From Enterococcus pallens ATCC BAA-351 (GTDB lineage Bacteria > Bacillota > Bacilli > Lactobacillales > Enterococcaceae): a DNA stretch of 64,000 bases. The translations under genes and the position numbers were made by a program. The stretch lies in assembly GCF_000407485.1 (NCBI RefSeq), contig NZ_ASWD01000001.1:1240001-1304000 (forward strand). Reading direction: 5' to 3'. The notes below the pieces were generated by a model. The model was not told where the DNA came from. It was given only the letters and a program-made list of their open reading frames with translations, and ran no database searches. Shown piece after piece: positions 40,791 through 51,692 of this stretch; position 1 is the stretch's first letter, and every line of letters begins with the position of its first letter.

Positions 40791-41274
40791 TCTCTATGTA
40801 TTCCTGATGAAATATTTTTATAGAAAAGATGTATAATCACCGAATGGCTCAATTATTCTTCAATTCTGCGCTAAAAGAGTAAGTAATCTATTTTACTGTG
40901 TGTATTTTGGCTGATGAAAAAATAGAGCATTTATCATTTTTTACTAAGCTATAATTTAGTTATCTTTGATTGTTTCCTGAAAACAAAATTCATAACTTTG
41001 AACAGTTATATTATTTATAATTATTTTTAATATTAGAGGCTTTTCTATTTCCTTATAAAGTTATTCGGATGTTTTGGTGTTTATATTTCATAAATATATA
41101 GTATTTCGAAAAGTATTTTGTTATAATGGGCAAGTAAACTGAATTTCTTGTTATCATTTTTTGGAAACTACTAATTATCCATCAGCAAATATAAATGCGC
41201 AGGGATGATAAAAACACAAAGTAAGAAATCTAATCAATTTAACGAGATAATTCATTTAGAAGGAAGGGGAAAAA
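40791..41274. other. AT-rich intergenic region before the LPXTG gene
   Basis: 484 bp with no gene I can support. It is markedly AT-rich. TATAAT-like boxes are seen near 40834 and 41122-41127, and AGAAGGAAGGGG just before the LPXTG start at 41275. The long leader may carry regulation, but I see no clear structure. Confidence 0.5.
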
Positions 41275-42759
41275 ATGTTAAAAAAGAGTGTATATTTATT
41301 TTCAATTGCTGTACTAGGGATTGCTTGTTTTCCGACAGCTTCACTAGCCAGTGAAGCAAGTGTTGACGAAACTGGTCAAAGCAATGTAACTGCTGAATTT
41401 GTGGAAGCGCCTGCAATAGTAGAAGAAACCGAAGTTTTGCCAGCAGAAATTGAACCAACTGTTGAACCAACTATTGAACCAACTGAAGAAACGGCTGCGG
41501 TAGAGGAAGTACCTGTAATTGAAACTTCAGAAACTTTAAATAATAGCAATTTAGAAGAGGTAGCTGAGCAGCCAAAAGAAATAGCAGAATCAGAAATAAG
41601 TTCAGATACTTTGACTGAACCAGAATCTCAAAATGCCCCATCAGCAAAACCAACACAAATTGAAAATTTTGCTGCTAAGGAAGCACGTTCTTCAGGTTAT
41701 CTTGATACAAATAATGATGGAAAAATTGTTGATCATGAGAAGGCTATCACTGACGAGAATGCCTCCATTACCTCTGATTATAATTTCATGCCTAATTTTG
41801 ATGAGGTAACGGATTTTGAGGTTACAGGCAACTATACAGAAGGCTCGAGCAGCTTTGCGTTTGACTTGAACTCCCAAACTGGCGCTATCACTGTCACTTA
41901 TAAAAATGTTGGTAGTTATAATGGGAAAGCTATCGATATGAAAATAACGGTAAAAAACTGGGAGATTTTACCAGGTAGTTACTACAGTCATATTCCTAAA
42001 TTAACTATTTATAAAAAAAATGGGTTATCCCTCCAAGGAATAAAAAATGTCACAATGGGCTATTCCTTTTTAGATAATTTAACTTCTAGCCCAGTAGAGC
42101 TTTCGGGATTCTTTAATTTCACTGATATCGATTTAAGGCAAAGCATTGATATTTTTGACAACTGTAATGTTGAAAATTTCTATGTCTTGAAAGATAATAA
42201 GCTTTATTACAAAGTAAATGCTGGATATATTAAGATTGGTGAGATTGACAACAACAATACTAGAGATACGGATATGCTCAATTGGCTGACTTATACCTAC
42301 AAAAATGTATCTTCTTTTGATATACGTTATAATCAAGAGGAAGAAACTGGTGCTTTCTTTTCGTACACTTATCAGGCGCCGGTAGTTATTGAAGAACCAA
42401 AACCAAAACCAGAACCAGAACCAAAACCAGAGCCAAAACCAGAGCCAAAACCAGAACCTGCACCTGCACCAGAAGAGCCTAAGAAGCCTGAATTGACAGA
42501 AGAGACCCCAGAAGAAGTGAAAGTGGTACCAAACGTGGTAACGGTATCCGCCCCTCAACCGCAAACAGTAGCAAAGGCGGAGCCTAAAGTGATTTCTCTA
42601 GGGGAAAAACAGGAAGTGAAGAAAATTGCTGAGGTGAAGCAATCAGTATTACCTCATACGGGGGAGAGTGCTACTAGTTGGTTAGCGATGCTAGGAAGCC
42701 TAATTCTATTAGTACTATCTGCATCTTCATTAAAAAAAGAAAAATTTTTTAAAAAATAG
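41275..42759 (+). CDS. LPXTG-anchored cell-wall surface protein
   Basis: 494 residues. A Sec signal peptide (about residues 1-26, ending 'TASLAS') is followed by an acidic Glu/Pro/Thr-rich stretch and a globular middle part (about 140-365) of unknown family. Next comes a Pro-Lys-Glu repeat of the type 'PKPEPEPKPE' (wall-spanning stalk), then the sortase motif LPHTG, a hydrophobic segment and a Lys-rich tail. It should be displayed on the cell wall, perhaps as an adhesin. 'DTNNDGKIVDHE' near residue 144 resembles a calcium-binding (EF-hand/dockerin-like) loop. The middle domain is not identified. Confidence 0.9.
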   Translation: MLKKSVYLFSIAVLGIACFPTASLASEASVDETGQSNVTAEFVEAPAIVEETEVLPAEIEPTVEPTIEPTEETAAVEEVPVIETSETLNNSNLEEVAEQPKEIAESEISSDTLTEPESQNAPSAKPTQIENFAAKEARSSGYLDTNNDGKIVDHEKAITDENASITSDYNFMPNFDEVTDFEVTGNYTEGSSSFAFDLNSQTGAITVTYKNVGSYNGKAIDMKITVKNWEILPGSYYSHIPKLTIYKKNGLSLQGIKNVTMGYSFLDNLTSSPVELSGFFNFTDIDLRQSIDIFDNCNVENFYVLKDNKLYYKVNAGYIKIGEIDNNNTRDTDMLNWLTYTYKNVSSFDIRYNQEEETGAFFSYTYQAPVVIEEPKPKPEPEPKPEPKPEPKPEPAPAPEEPKKPELTEETPEEVKVVPNVVTVSAPQPQTVAKAEPKVISLGEKQEVKKIAEVKQSVLPHTGESATSWLAMLGSLILLVLSASSLKKEKFFKK

Positions 42760-42771
42760 AACCATTTATTG

Positions 42772-42823
42772 AACGAGTAATCCTATTTATCGTAGTGGAT
42801 AATTGAGGATTGCTCGTTTTTTG
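42772..42823 (+). terminator. Terminator after the LPXTG gene
   Basis: AACGAGTAATCCT (42772-42784) / AGGATTGCTCGTT (42806-42818) with one mismatch pair, followed by T6. Confidence 0.75.
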
Positions 42824-42984
42824 TTGTGATTCTATGGAGTATTTTACTAAATAGATTCTTTCTTTTTATAACGATAAGAAAGAATGGTAATTCTAAATAA
42901 AATCTGACTTTATCAGTTTTAGGGGTTATTTGTAGCGATAAGAACAACCTTCCGTAGTGCTAAGGAAAGAATCTGTATTCCCAA

Positions 42985-42999
42985 AGAAAGCGCTATCCA
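42985..42999. promoter_or_regulatory. cre-like site upstream of the beta-glucoside operon
   Basis: AGAAAGCGCTATCCA fits the CcpA cre pattern around the central GCGC, 40 bp before the GH1 start. Catabolite repression of the operon is likely. Confidence 0.6.
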
Positions 43000-43008
43000 T
43001 TATTCTAA

Positions 43009-44472
<1,464 letters not shown>

Positions 44473-44517
44473 ACGAGAGTTTAAAGGAAAAAACAACAAC
44501 TTACGGGGGAATTTATC

Positions 44518-44832
44518 ATGAAAAAAGCACTAATTATTTGCGCAGGCGGCATGTCATCTTCAGTGATTGCCAAAAAAACAACCGAATATTTACAAGGAAA
44601 AGGACAAGAAATTGAATTGGATGCGACTTCGGCTTCACAAGGGGCAACGACGATTGCTAAAGATGAATACGATCTATACTTAGTCAGCCCGCAAACGAAA
44701 ATGTATTTTGCCAACTTGGAAAAAGCAGCCAACAAAACCAATAAACCAATCGTTAATATTCCGCCACAGGCCTATGTGCCAATACCAATGGGAATCGAAA
44801 AAATGGGGAAACTTGTGGAAGAAAATATCTAG
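44518..44832 (+). CDS. PTS lactose/cellobiose-family EIIB component
   Basis: 104 residues, the usual size. The phospho-cysteine is Cys8 in 'ALIICAGGMSSS', followed by the P-loop-like turn. It carries phosphate from EIIA to the disaccharide in EIIC. GGGGGAA lies before the ATG. It is separate from EIIA and EIIC, as usual in cellobiose systems. Confidence 0.93.
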   Translation: MKKALIICAGGMSSSVIAKKTTEYLQGKGQEIELDATSASQGATTIAKDEYDLYLVSPQTKMYFANLEKAANKTNKPIVNIPPQAYVPIPMGIEKMGKLVEENI

Positions 44833-44848
44833 ATAAAGGTTGATCAAC

Positions 44849-46858
44849 ATGTTGAGTAAAAAAGAGACCCACATTCTTAAATTGCTATATGAGAACCAGC
44901 CTGACTATTTAACCAGTCAGGAGATGGCCGTCCGCTTAGGAGTATCTGACCGCACAGCTAGAAAATACTTGCATTTGTTGGAAGACACGTTGAAGGAAAA
45001 AGGTCTGGGGACAATTGAGGCTAAGCAGGGCTACGGCTATCGTTTAATAGTGGAAAATCAGGACAGCTTTCAAGTATTTTATTTGCAGGAAACCAAGTCC
45101 CAGCATTGTTCAAAGGACAAAGGAGCGATCCATGAAGCGCAGGACCGTCAGTATTATATTCTGAATCAATTGTTCTTTGAGCAAAAGGCGGTGTACGTTG
45201 ATAATCTGGCAGAAGAATTGTATGTCTCTCGCTCAACGGTCTCCAATGATTTAGTGGAGATCAAAAAATTGTTGAAGCCTTATGAGATCGAATTAAGCAG
45301 TAAAAGTAATCGTGGGATTTTCGTGGTAGGCAGCGAGAAAAATATTCGGCATTTTATTATGAATTATTTCTTCTTGCAGCGCCTGCAGGATAATATCTAC
45401 ACCTTTTCTACTTACACCAACCTACTGGATGGAATCAGTATTGAAGAGATTGTGATTATTGTTTTAGATGAATGCCGCGAGGCTCGCTTAAAACTGTCGG
45501 ACTTTATTATTTTCAATATTGTACTGCATATCGGCTTGGCGATTAAGCGACTACAAGCAGGCTTTGAAATTGAATATGCGCAAATGATTCAGCTGCCAGA
45601 GGATTCGGTGGAGTACCAGACGGCTTTGCGAATTGTTCAACGAATTACCCAAAGCATGTCAGTAGCATTTCCCCAAGAAGAGGCCAATTATATTGCCTTG
45701 CATTTGCGGAATAAGCTTACCGCTAAACGAGTGTTCCAAAAAACAAAGTACACAGAAGCTGAGATTAAGGCACAACTGTTGGAGGCATTAGCAGCTTTGG
45801 ATGAGGAAACAGGCTACCAGCTGCAGCAGGATACGATCTTGATCGATGGCTTAATGATGCATTTCACGCCCTTTTTACTACGGCTGCAAAATAATATGAG
45901 CATTGAGAATCCATTGCTAGAGGAAATTCGTCAGCATTATGGTGAGCTATTAGAGCTGACAATTAAGTATTTATCCAAAATGCCGATTTTTCAATCTTAT
46001 GAAATTACTGAAAGTGAATGGGCGTATTTAACTATTCATCTGACAGCTGCAGTGGAACGTTATCACAAGGATCAAAAGGCGCGAGTGCTGGTAATTTGTG
46101 CCACTGGTTTAGGCAGTTCACAAATGATCAAAAATCGTCTAGAGCGGGAATTTGGTTCAAAAATTTTGATTGATAAGGTGATCAGCTATTACGAAATTGC
46201 CGATCAGGATTTGGATCAGATTGATTTGATTATTTCTTCAATCAATTTGCCTAATGTGATTCATCATACACCAATTGTTTATGTCAGTGTTTTTGTTGGC
46301 GAGGAAGATATTAAAAAGATTAATCATGAGTTATCCGGTTTTATGCCAGCTCATTGTCTGATACCGAATGATAGCGGTGCAGATGCTGAGAAAAAAGCGC
46401 AGCAAATCGCTTTGATTCAGCAATGCTTTCGCCCAGAATTATTTCTCCAGCTGGAGACTGCTTCCACCAAAGAGGAAATTTTGGATCAGCTGATTGATCG
46501 GCTGGAGGCAGTGGAGCAAACGCCGATTAAGGAAGCCTTCGGTCAACAGCTTCGCTTGCGAGAAAGTTACAGCTCGGTAGCTTTTTCGCCTTACTTGGCA
46601 GTGCCGCACCCTATTGAGGCCGTTACGGAGGAAGCTTATGTAGCGGCAGCGATTGTACCGAAGGGAGTATTTTGGGAAGAAGAGTATCCAGACATTCAGT
46701 TGATATTCTTGATGTCGCCAGATAAGTTGGGACGGGTGGAATTAGAAAAGGTCAGCCATATGCTGGTACCGATTATTGAAGACGATGATTTTCGGAAAAA
46801 ACTCGTAGCAAGTAGAGATTACCAGGAGTTTATTGCAAATTTGATTGAAAGTCTATAG
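44849..46858 (+). CDS. LicR/MtlR-type PTS-regulated transcriptional activator
   Basis: 669 residues from the ATG at 44849 with AAAGG 10 nt upstream. Domains in order: two N-terminal winged helices ('TSQEMAVRLGVSDRTARKYL', and 'VDNLAEELYVSRSTVSNDL' near residue 115), two PRD domains (about 190-395), an EIIB-like domain with Cys in 'VICATGLGSSQMIK', and a C-terminal EIIA-like domain with 'AVPHPIEAV'. This is the LicR/MtlR plan, in which PTS phosphorylation of the PRDs reports sugar supply. Its place inside the operon suggests it activates its own cluster. Confidence 0.92.
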   Translation: MLSKKETHILKLLYENQPDYLTSQEMAVRLGVSDRTARKYLHLLEDTLKEKGLGTIEAKQGYGYRLIVENQDSFQVFYLQETKSQHCSKDKGAIHEAQDRQYYILNQLFFEQKAVYVDNLAEELYVSRSTVSNDLVEIKKLLKPYEIELSSKSNRGIFVVGSEKNIRHFIMNYFFLQRLQDNIYTFSTYTNLLDGISIEEIVIIVLDECREARLKLSDFIIFNIVLHIGLAIKRLQAGFEIEYAQMIQLPEDSVEYQTALRIVQRITQSMSVAFPQEEANYIALHLRNKLTAKRVFQKTKYTEAEIKAQLLEALAALDEETGYQLQQDTILIDGLMMHFTPFLLRLQNNMSIENPLLEEIRQHYGELLELTIKYLSKMPIFQSYEITESEWAYLTIHLTAAVERYHKDQKARVLVICATGLGSSQMIKNRLEREFGSKILIDKVISYYEIADQDLDQIDLIISSINLPNVIHHTPIVYVSVFVGEEDIKKINHELSGFMPAHCLIPNDSGADAEKKAQQIALIQQCFRPELFLQLETASTKEEILDQLIDRLEAVEQTPIKEAFGQQLRLRESYSSVAFSPYLAVPHPIEAVTEEAYVAAAIVPKGVFWEEEYPDIQLIFLMSPDKLGRVELEKVSHMLVPIIEDDDFRKKLVASRDYQEFIANLIESL

Positions 46859-46883
46859 AAGAGAAACGGCAGGAGTGAACAGG

Positions 46884-47207
46884 ATGGATTCAGAAAAACT
46901 ACAAGAAATCGCTTTTGAAATTATTTTGAGCAGCGGCGATGCCAGAACTTTGGTACACGAATCATTTCAACACATGCGGGACGGAAGCTTTGATGCCGCA
47001 CAGCAAAAATTAGACGATGCCAACGAGTCGCTAGTTAAGGCTCATAAAGCTCAAACCGGACTGCTGCAGGAATATGCGGGTGGGGAAAAAATTGAAATGG
47101 AAATTATCATGGTTCATGCGCAGGATCATTTGATGACAACCATGACTTTAAAAGAAGTAGCCGCTGAAATGCTGGTTTTGTATCAGCGCCAAGCAGCGAT
47201 TAAATAA
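46884..47207 (+). CDS. PTS lactose/cellobiose-family EIIA component
   Basis: 107 residues from the ATG at 46884, with AGGAG 8 nt before; an in-frame longer start overlaps the regulator gene and has no site. The phospho-histidine is His78 in 'IIMVHAQDHLM', with the metal-binding Asp81 of the trimer. Helical hairpin 'LVKAHKAQTGLLQEYAGG' (47031-47084). It phosphorylates the EIIB encoded at 44518. Confidence 0.93.
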   Translation: MDSEKLQEIAFEIILSSGDARTLVHESFQHMRDGSFDAAQQKLDDANESLVKAHKAQTGLLQEYAGGEKIEMEIIMVHAQDHLMTTMTLKEVAAEMLVLYQRQAAIK

Positions 47208-47224
47208 GAAAGGTGCTGAGAGGC

Positions 47225-47728
47225 TTGAGTAAAAAAGGAACCGCTGAGTTAAAAAAAGAAACAGCTATGAAAAATTTTCGCTACAATCGTTTTTTGATCC
47301 TGCGCTATTTATTGGCGGCTTTCTTCTTCAGTAATCTGTATTGGCTATTGATGCTGTGGATGAGCCGCAGTTGGTATGGCCTTCTGCCGGCAAGCTTGCT
47401 GATCTTAACGCTGCCAGCAATTGCTGAACACGCAAAGCTTTATGGAGATATGACTGACCAAATCCAGGGAAAGTTACGCCATCATAAGTTTTATCAATCG
47501 ATTCAATTGGGGATGAATCTGGTGATGTTAGTCATAAGCTTCACCCAAGGAGGCTTTCAACGGTTGTATCCTTTTTTGACGGTTTCTTCTCAAGCTAGAG
47601 CAGCCCTAGTCACTATTTTATTAGTCGGGATAGTACTGTCTGCTTTTTGTATTCAGCGAATACGCCGGATTTATTTACAAAAGGACAAACATTACAGCTA
47701 CATTAAGGAGTTTGCGAAAACCAATTAG
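47225..47728 (+). CDS. Membrane protein of unknown function within the cellobiose PTS operon
   Basis: About 167 residues from a TTG at 47225 (AAGGTG 9 nt upstream); a GTG at 47213 or the ATG at 47267 are alternatives. Four hydrophobic segments are seen (about residues 30-50, 55-75, 100-118 and 130-150), with basic ends. It lies between EIIA and EIIC, 8 bp before EIIC. I do not recognise the family. It may assist EIIC in the membrane, but that is only inferred from position. Confidence 0.6.
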   Translation: MSKKGTAELKKETAMKNFRYNRFLILRYLLAAFFFSNLYWLLMLWMSRSWYGLLPASLLILTLPAIAEHAKLYGDMTDQIQGKLRHHKFYQSIQLGMNLVMLVISFTQGGFQRLYPFLTVSSQARAALVTILLVGIVLSAFCIQRIRRIYLQKDKHYSYIKEFAKTN

Positions 47729-47736
47729 GAAAGTGA

Positions 47737-49113
47737 GTGAATAGAAGTATGGACGGATCAAACAGCAAGTTATTTACGTTCTTAGAAAAAACATTGATGG
47801 GACCTTTAGGAAAGTTAGCACAGTTCAAAATTGTGCGGGCGATTATGGGTGCTGGGATGGGGGCCATCCCGTTTACCATTGTTGGTTCGATGTTCTTAGT
47901 ATTTAATATTTTGCCGATGACATTTCCTTTTTTAGAAAATATATTCAATTCAACCTTCTTTAGAGTTAGTGAATTATACATGTTAGCCAATAGTACAACA
48001 ATGGGAATATTGGCTCTTTATTTCTGTGTTGGTTTGGGGTATGAATATACAAAAATTATCGCAGAAGAAGAAGATTTGAACATGGCACCAATTACTGGCG
48101 CATTACTTTCGCTGTTCTCATTCTTCATGGCCATTCCACAATTAGTATTTGAGAACGGTTCAATGGTACGAGTGAACGACGCAGAACAAGCAATTATCAA
48201 CGGTTGGGCAATTGGCAGTGACGGAGTCGCTCGTTTAGGGACTGTCGGAATCTTTACGGGAATTATTATGGCGGTGATTGCTGTCCAATTGTATCGTTTA
48301 TGTGTAGCAAAAAACTGGGTAATCCGCATGCCGGAGCAAGTTCCTGAAGGAGTTTCTCGTGCCTTCACTGCATTGATTCCTGCTTTCTTAGTCGCCTTTG
48401 TTGTATTGATTTTAGTCGGAATTTTAGTCGCCTTTAATACAGATATTTTCCAATTAGTTGCTATTCCATTTGGTTTCGTTACGGGATTGACCAACAGCTG
48501 GCTGGGAGTTATGGTCATTTACTTCTTAGTCCATGCTTTATGGTTAGTAGGTATTCACGGAGCCAATATCATTTTCTCACTGATTACTCCAATTACTTTG
48601 GGTAATATGGCAATGAATGCTGATGGTGCACATATTCCATTAGCGGGTGAGTTTAATAATGCCTTTGTAACGGTTGGAGGTTCAGGAGCTACATTAGGCT
48701 TTTGTTTCTTCCTAGTTTACATGGCGAAATCAGAACAATTGAAGGTGCTAGGAAAAGCAGCGTTGGTTCCAGCAATTTTCAATATCAATGAACCGCTAAT
48801 TTTCGGTGTACCATTGATCTATAATCCATATTTAGCTATTCCGTTCTTCTTAGCACCAATGGCCTCTGCAAGTATTGCTTACTTTGCAATTCAGTTAGAA
48901 ATTATTCGCCCGGTTATTGCCAATATGCCTTGGCCTTCACCAGTTGGCGTCGGTGCATTCATCAGTACAGGTGGCGACTGGAAGGCCGCAGTTGTAGCAA
49001 TTATCTGCGCAGTGGTGGCCTTCATCATCTACTTGCCGTTTATCCGTTCGTATGATAAACGATTAGTTAACGAAGAATTGGCGAACTTAAAGGAAGCAGA
49101 AGCAACAGTATAA
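47737..49113 (+). CDS. PTS lactose/cellobiose-family EIIC permease
   Basis: 458 residues, about ten membrane segments. The sugar-binding signatures 'FNINEPLIFGVPLIYNPY' (48778-48831), 'VHALWLVGIHGAN' and 'PSPVGVGAFISTGGDW' are typical of cellobiose/beta-glucoside EIIC. The GTG at 47737 or the ATG at 47749 may be the start; both are near a weak site. It is the last gene of the operon. Confidence 0.93.
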   Translation: MNRSMDGSNSKLFTFLEKTLMGPLGKLAQFKIVRAIMGAGMGAIPFTIVGSMFLVFNILPMTFPFLENIFNSTFFRVSELYMLANSTTMGILALYFCVGLGYEYTKIIAEEEDLNMAPITGALLSLFSFFMAIPQLVFENGSMVRVNDAEQAIINGWAIGSDGVARLGTVGIFTGIIMAVIAVQLYRLCVAKNWVIRMPEQVPEGVSRAFTALIPAFLVAFVVLILVGILVAFNTDIFQLVAIPFGFVTGLTNSWLGVMVIYFLVHALWLVGIHGANIIFSLITPITLGNMAMNADGAHIPLAGEFNNAFVTVGGSGATLGFCFFLVYMAKSEQLKVLGKAALVPAIFNINEPLIFGVPLIYNPYLAIPFFLAPMASASIAYFAIQLEIIRPVIANMPWPSPVGVGAFISTGGDWKAAVVAIICAVVAFIIYLPFIRSYDKRLVNEELANLKEAEATV

Positions 49114-49128
49114 ACGCAAAAATCTCAG

Positions 49129-49169
49129 AACGACCTAAAAGAGTTTAACTTCTTTTAGGTCGTTTTTTG
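49129..49169 (+). terminator. Terminator of the cellobiose PTS operon
   Basis: Perfect 14-bp stem AACGACCTAAAAGA (49129-49142) / TCTTTTAGGTCGTT (49151-49164), followed by T6. Confidence 0.85.
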
Positions 49170-50194
49170 TGTCTTGAAAAACAGTGGGACAAGCCAAAAA
49201 GAAAAATCAATTGAATTAGTGAGAAGCAACTGCTTTTTTACTTCAAAAGATCAGCTTACTTTTCAATCATTCACAAAAAAATATTTCTTAATGGCGCGAT
49301 TCAAGTGGGAGGGATGCCTTGAAAAAATGTTAAAAGATCAGATTTGTGTAATGCAGGTTACGTTGAAATCAGGATATTTTTTCTCTCCATTATTTTGTTG
49401 AGTAATTTAATCGTAAAAGGAGGCTTTAAAATACTTAGGTAACTTATTTCTAGGTTAAATAGGTCGGATATTAGGCGAGCTCACTAAAAGTTTAACTTTT
49501 TCATTAGATTCGTTTAACATATTTTTATTCTAATTAACACGATTAAAATAGATTCATTTTCTCTATTTTCTTTTAAAAAAATGAAGTTTTATCTATTTAG
49601 ATAAAAAACTCTTTTTAAAATTAACGAATTGATATAGAATGATTATATATGGGGTGATTCAACAATCTTTTTTTAGATAAATTGATGATCAATATGTTGA
49701 ATAGTTGGTATTCAAGGATGAGTGGTTTATTCTCTATTCATTGGCTGTCTTCTTTGGGGGATTTTACGCCAATATATAGATAACGTGAATCAAATTACTC
49801 ATGTAAACAACTACAGTGTACTGTCAAACAAACTGCTGCAAACAGACAATACTATCCTTCCCAAGATCTTTTTAGCCAAGAGATGCAGACCTATGCAATA
49901 AAAATAGGGAGAAACCAGCTTGTTTGCAGCCGCCAATTTAAGTGAACTCATTGTTGTATTAATGATAAACAAGTAATTGATTGTGGCGGTATAGTTGCTT
50001 TGTCAGTACGCTGATTAGTATATAATTCCCTACTTTTTTGACCTGTACATTTTTCTAGTCCTAAACAAGATGGACTTACATAATCAGCTATTGCAGGCAG
50101 AATAGCCTAAAGACTGCGAGAAATCACTCGCTGTATTTAATTAAGTGAAAATAAGTTGGATCAGCTAGAAAAGCTAGTTGTAAGGAGCAGATAT
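49170..50194. other. AT-rich intergenic stretch of about 1 kb without a supported gene
   Basis: No reading frame here has both a good ribosome site and recognisable sequence. A 75-codon frame at 49174-49401 starts within the terminator tail and looks random. The region is rich in A and T tracts (49500-49680 especially). It may be a decayed insertion or a regulatory leader for the glycosyltransferase at 50195. Confidence 0.5.
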
Positions 50195-51223
50195 ATGAAT
50201 AAAAAACAGCTAGTCTCAATTATAATTCCCACCTATGACAATTTTGATAAAATTCATTCTTGTCTCTACTCACTACTCGCCCAAACGTATACTAATCTCG
50301 AGGTTTTGGTGATTAATGAGGGTGACAACGAGCTATTACTGAAAACTTTGATCGAAAAAATGAAGCAGGATTCTCGCATCCGGGTATATCAATCAACTCA
50401 TCGCGGGCTAAATGCCGCTAGAAATTATGGTTTAAAAAGAGCTCAAGGGGAGTATGTGTTGTTTATGGACAGCAATGGTACTCTCGACAGCCGTGGAATT
50501 GAATTTCTGATGGCTGCTTGTGACTGTGGTGAAGGTGGAAAATTGCCGGATATGATTTTATTTGGTATTCATTGGCACAAAAGGAGAAACTATTTAGAAA
50601 ATCAAACGCCCTCTTCCTTTAAAGGAAACCAAAGAGAATTTGTTAGGCAGCCGTTTTATAAGAACTATCGGCAAGGTTTAATCCAACCGTTGTGGAATAA
50701 ATTACTGCGACGAGAATTTTTATTGGAGCAGGACTTATATTTTGAAGAAGACTTGTCTGTGTTGGACGATTTGCTTTTTTCAGTTCAAGCTATTTCTCAA
50801 GCGCAAGAGATTGTTGCCTTGGACCAAGCGTTCTATCACCACTACGATTCACGAAAGAATTCATTAATACTTCAGTCAAACAGTGTCAAAGAAGAGACCT
50901 TGCTGCGAATCTGTCAAGTGATTTTAGGAATGTCGCCGCTTCATCCAAGACACCGAGAGTTCTATTGCAAAGACACGGTAATGCGAATCATTCGTCAACT
51001 AAGGGATTGTCAAAAACGGTTAGGTTCTCCCTTGAAAAAATACCGAAGAGTAAAATGGCTTTTGCAAAATCAACAGCTTTATGAGATTGCGCAAGCAGCT
51101 GTGGGAGATAATCGAAGAGAAAAACAAAAACTTAGACTGCTGAAGCTTTTAATGAAGGTGGCAAGAAACAAAGCCAGCCTAAAAAGAAGTTCGCTGACAG
51201 TTAATAAAAGCCAGCAGACATAA
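50195..51223 (+). CDS. Family 2 glycosyltransferase
   Basis: 342 residues from the ATG at 50195, which has AAGGAGC 8 nt upstream; a start 39 bp earlier is in frame but lacks a site. The GT-A nucleotide-sugar domain opens with 'VSIIIPTYDNFDKI' and includes 'HRGLNAARNYGLKRAQGEYVLF' (50401-50466). The usual DxD reads 'MDSNGTLD', so the second Asp is replaced by Asn. A basic C-terminal region follows, and no membrane segment is seen. It stands alone rather than in a polysaccharide cluster. Donor and acceptor unknown. Confidence 0.85.
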   Translation: MNKKQLVSIIIPTYDNFDKIHSCLYSLLAQTYTNLEVLVINEGDNELLLKTLIEKMKQDSRIRVYQSTHRGLNAARNYGLKRAQGEYVLFMDSNGTLDSRGIEFLMAACDCGEGGKLPDMILFGIHWHKRRNYLENQTPSSFKGNQREFVRQPFYKNYRQGLIQPLWNKLLRREFLLEQDLYFEEDLSVLDDLLFSVQAISQAQEIVALDQAFYHHYDSRKNSLILQSNSVKEETLLRICQVILGMSPLHPRHREFYCKDTVMRIIRQLRDCQKRLGSPLKKYRRVKWLLQNQQLYEIAQAAVGDNRREKQKLRLLKLLMKVARNKASLKRSSLTVNKSQQT

Positions 51224-51373
51224 TCAGAATCAAAAAACGTGAATCTGGAAAATGATTTTGTCCATTAGAAAGAGGGAACTTGGGTAAAAAATCTTTCAAA
51301 AGCAAAAAGACGTTTGATCAGAATCAAGATTAGATAGACTTACTAGTTAGTGAACTTGCTAGATAAAAGTGAA

Positions 51374-51410
51374 ACAGGTGTGAGAACCATCAGCTCTCAC
51401 ACCTGTATTT
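51374..51410 (+). terminator. Terminator after the glycosyltransferase
   Basis: Perfect 12-bp stem ACAGGTGTGAGA (51374-51385) / TCTCACACCTGT (51395-51406), then TTTT after one A. It lies about 150 bp past the stop codon, with nothing recognisable between. Confidence 0.8.
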
Positions 51411-51641
51411 TACAAATGTAAATCTGCGATTATTTAGGGTATGTTGATGAAAGCAGTGTTACCTGTGCAGACTCTCCTCCGTTTTTTGTTCAGTGATCAA
51501 TAAACTGCTGAATAAATTCTTTTGTTTTCCCAACCTTCTTTGATAGAAATTTCCCTCCAAACAGATAACTGCATCGCAAACTTTTCTTTTTAATTTTCAA
51601 TTCTTTCTCATTTTATCAATAAGAATTTCCCCTAATTTGCC

Positions 51642-51668
51642 CGGTTAACCGAAGTTTTCATGATATAA
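51642..51668 (+). promoter_or_regulatory. Promoter and palindrome before the sucrose LacI-type regulator
   Basis: CGGTTAACCG (51642-51651) is a perfect 10-bp palindrome a few bases upstream of the -10 box TATAAT (51663-51668). It may be an operator, although it differs from the TTGGAACGTTCCAA operators of the next gene. Confidence 0.45.
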
Positions 51669-51692
51669 TGACACGGTGTAAGGAGGTCAACC

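Noticed and set aside
42385-42480. Short direct repeats that could suggest a CRISPR or tandem DNA repeat
   Set aside because: They encode the Pro-Lys-Glu stalk of the LPXTG protein; no spacer structure.
48018-48518. 166-codon minus-strand frame inside EIIC
   Set aside because: Shadow of the EIIC codon pattern; composition rich in Thr, Ile and Pro typical of antisense frames.
49174-49401. 75-codon frame after the cellobiose operon
   Set aside because: Starts at the terminator tail, no ribosome site, random-looking sequence.
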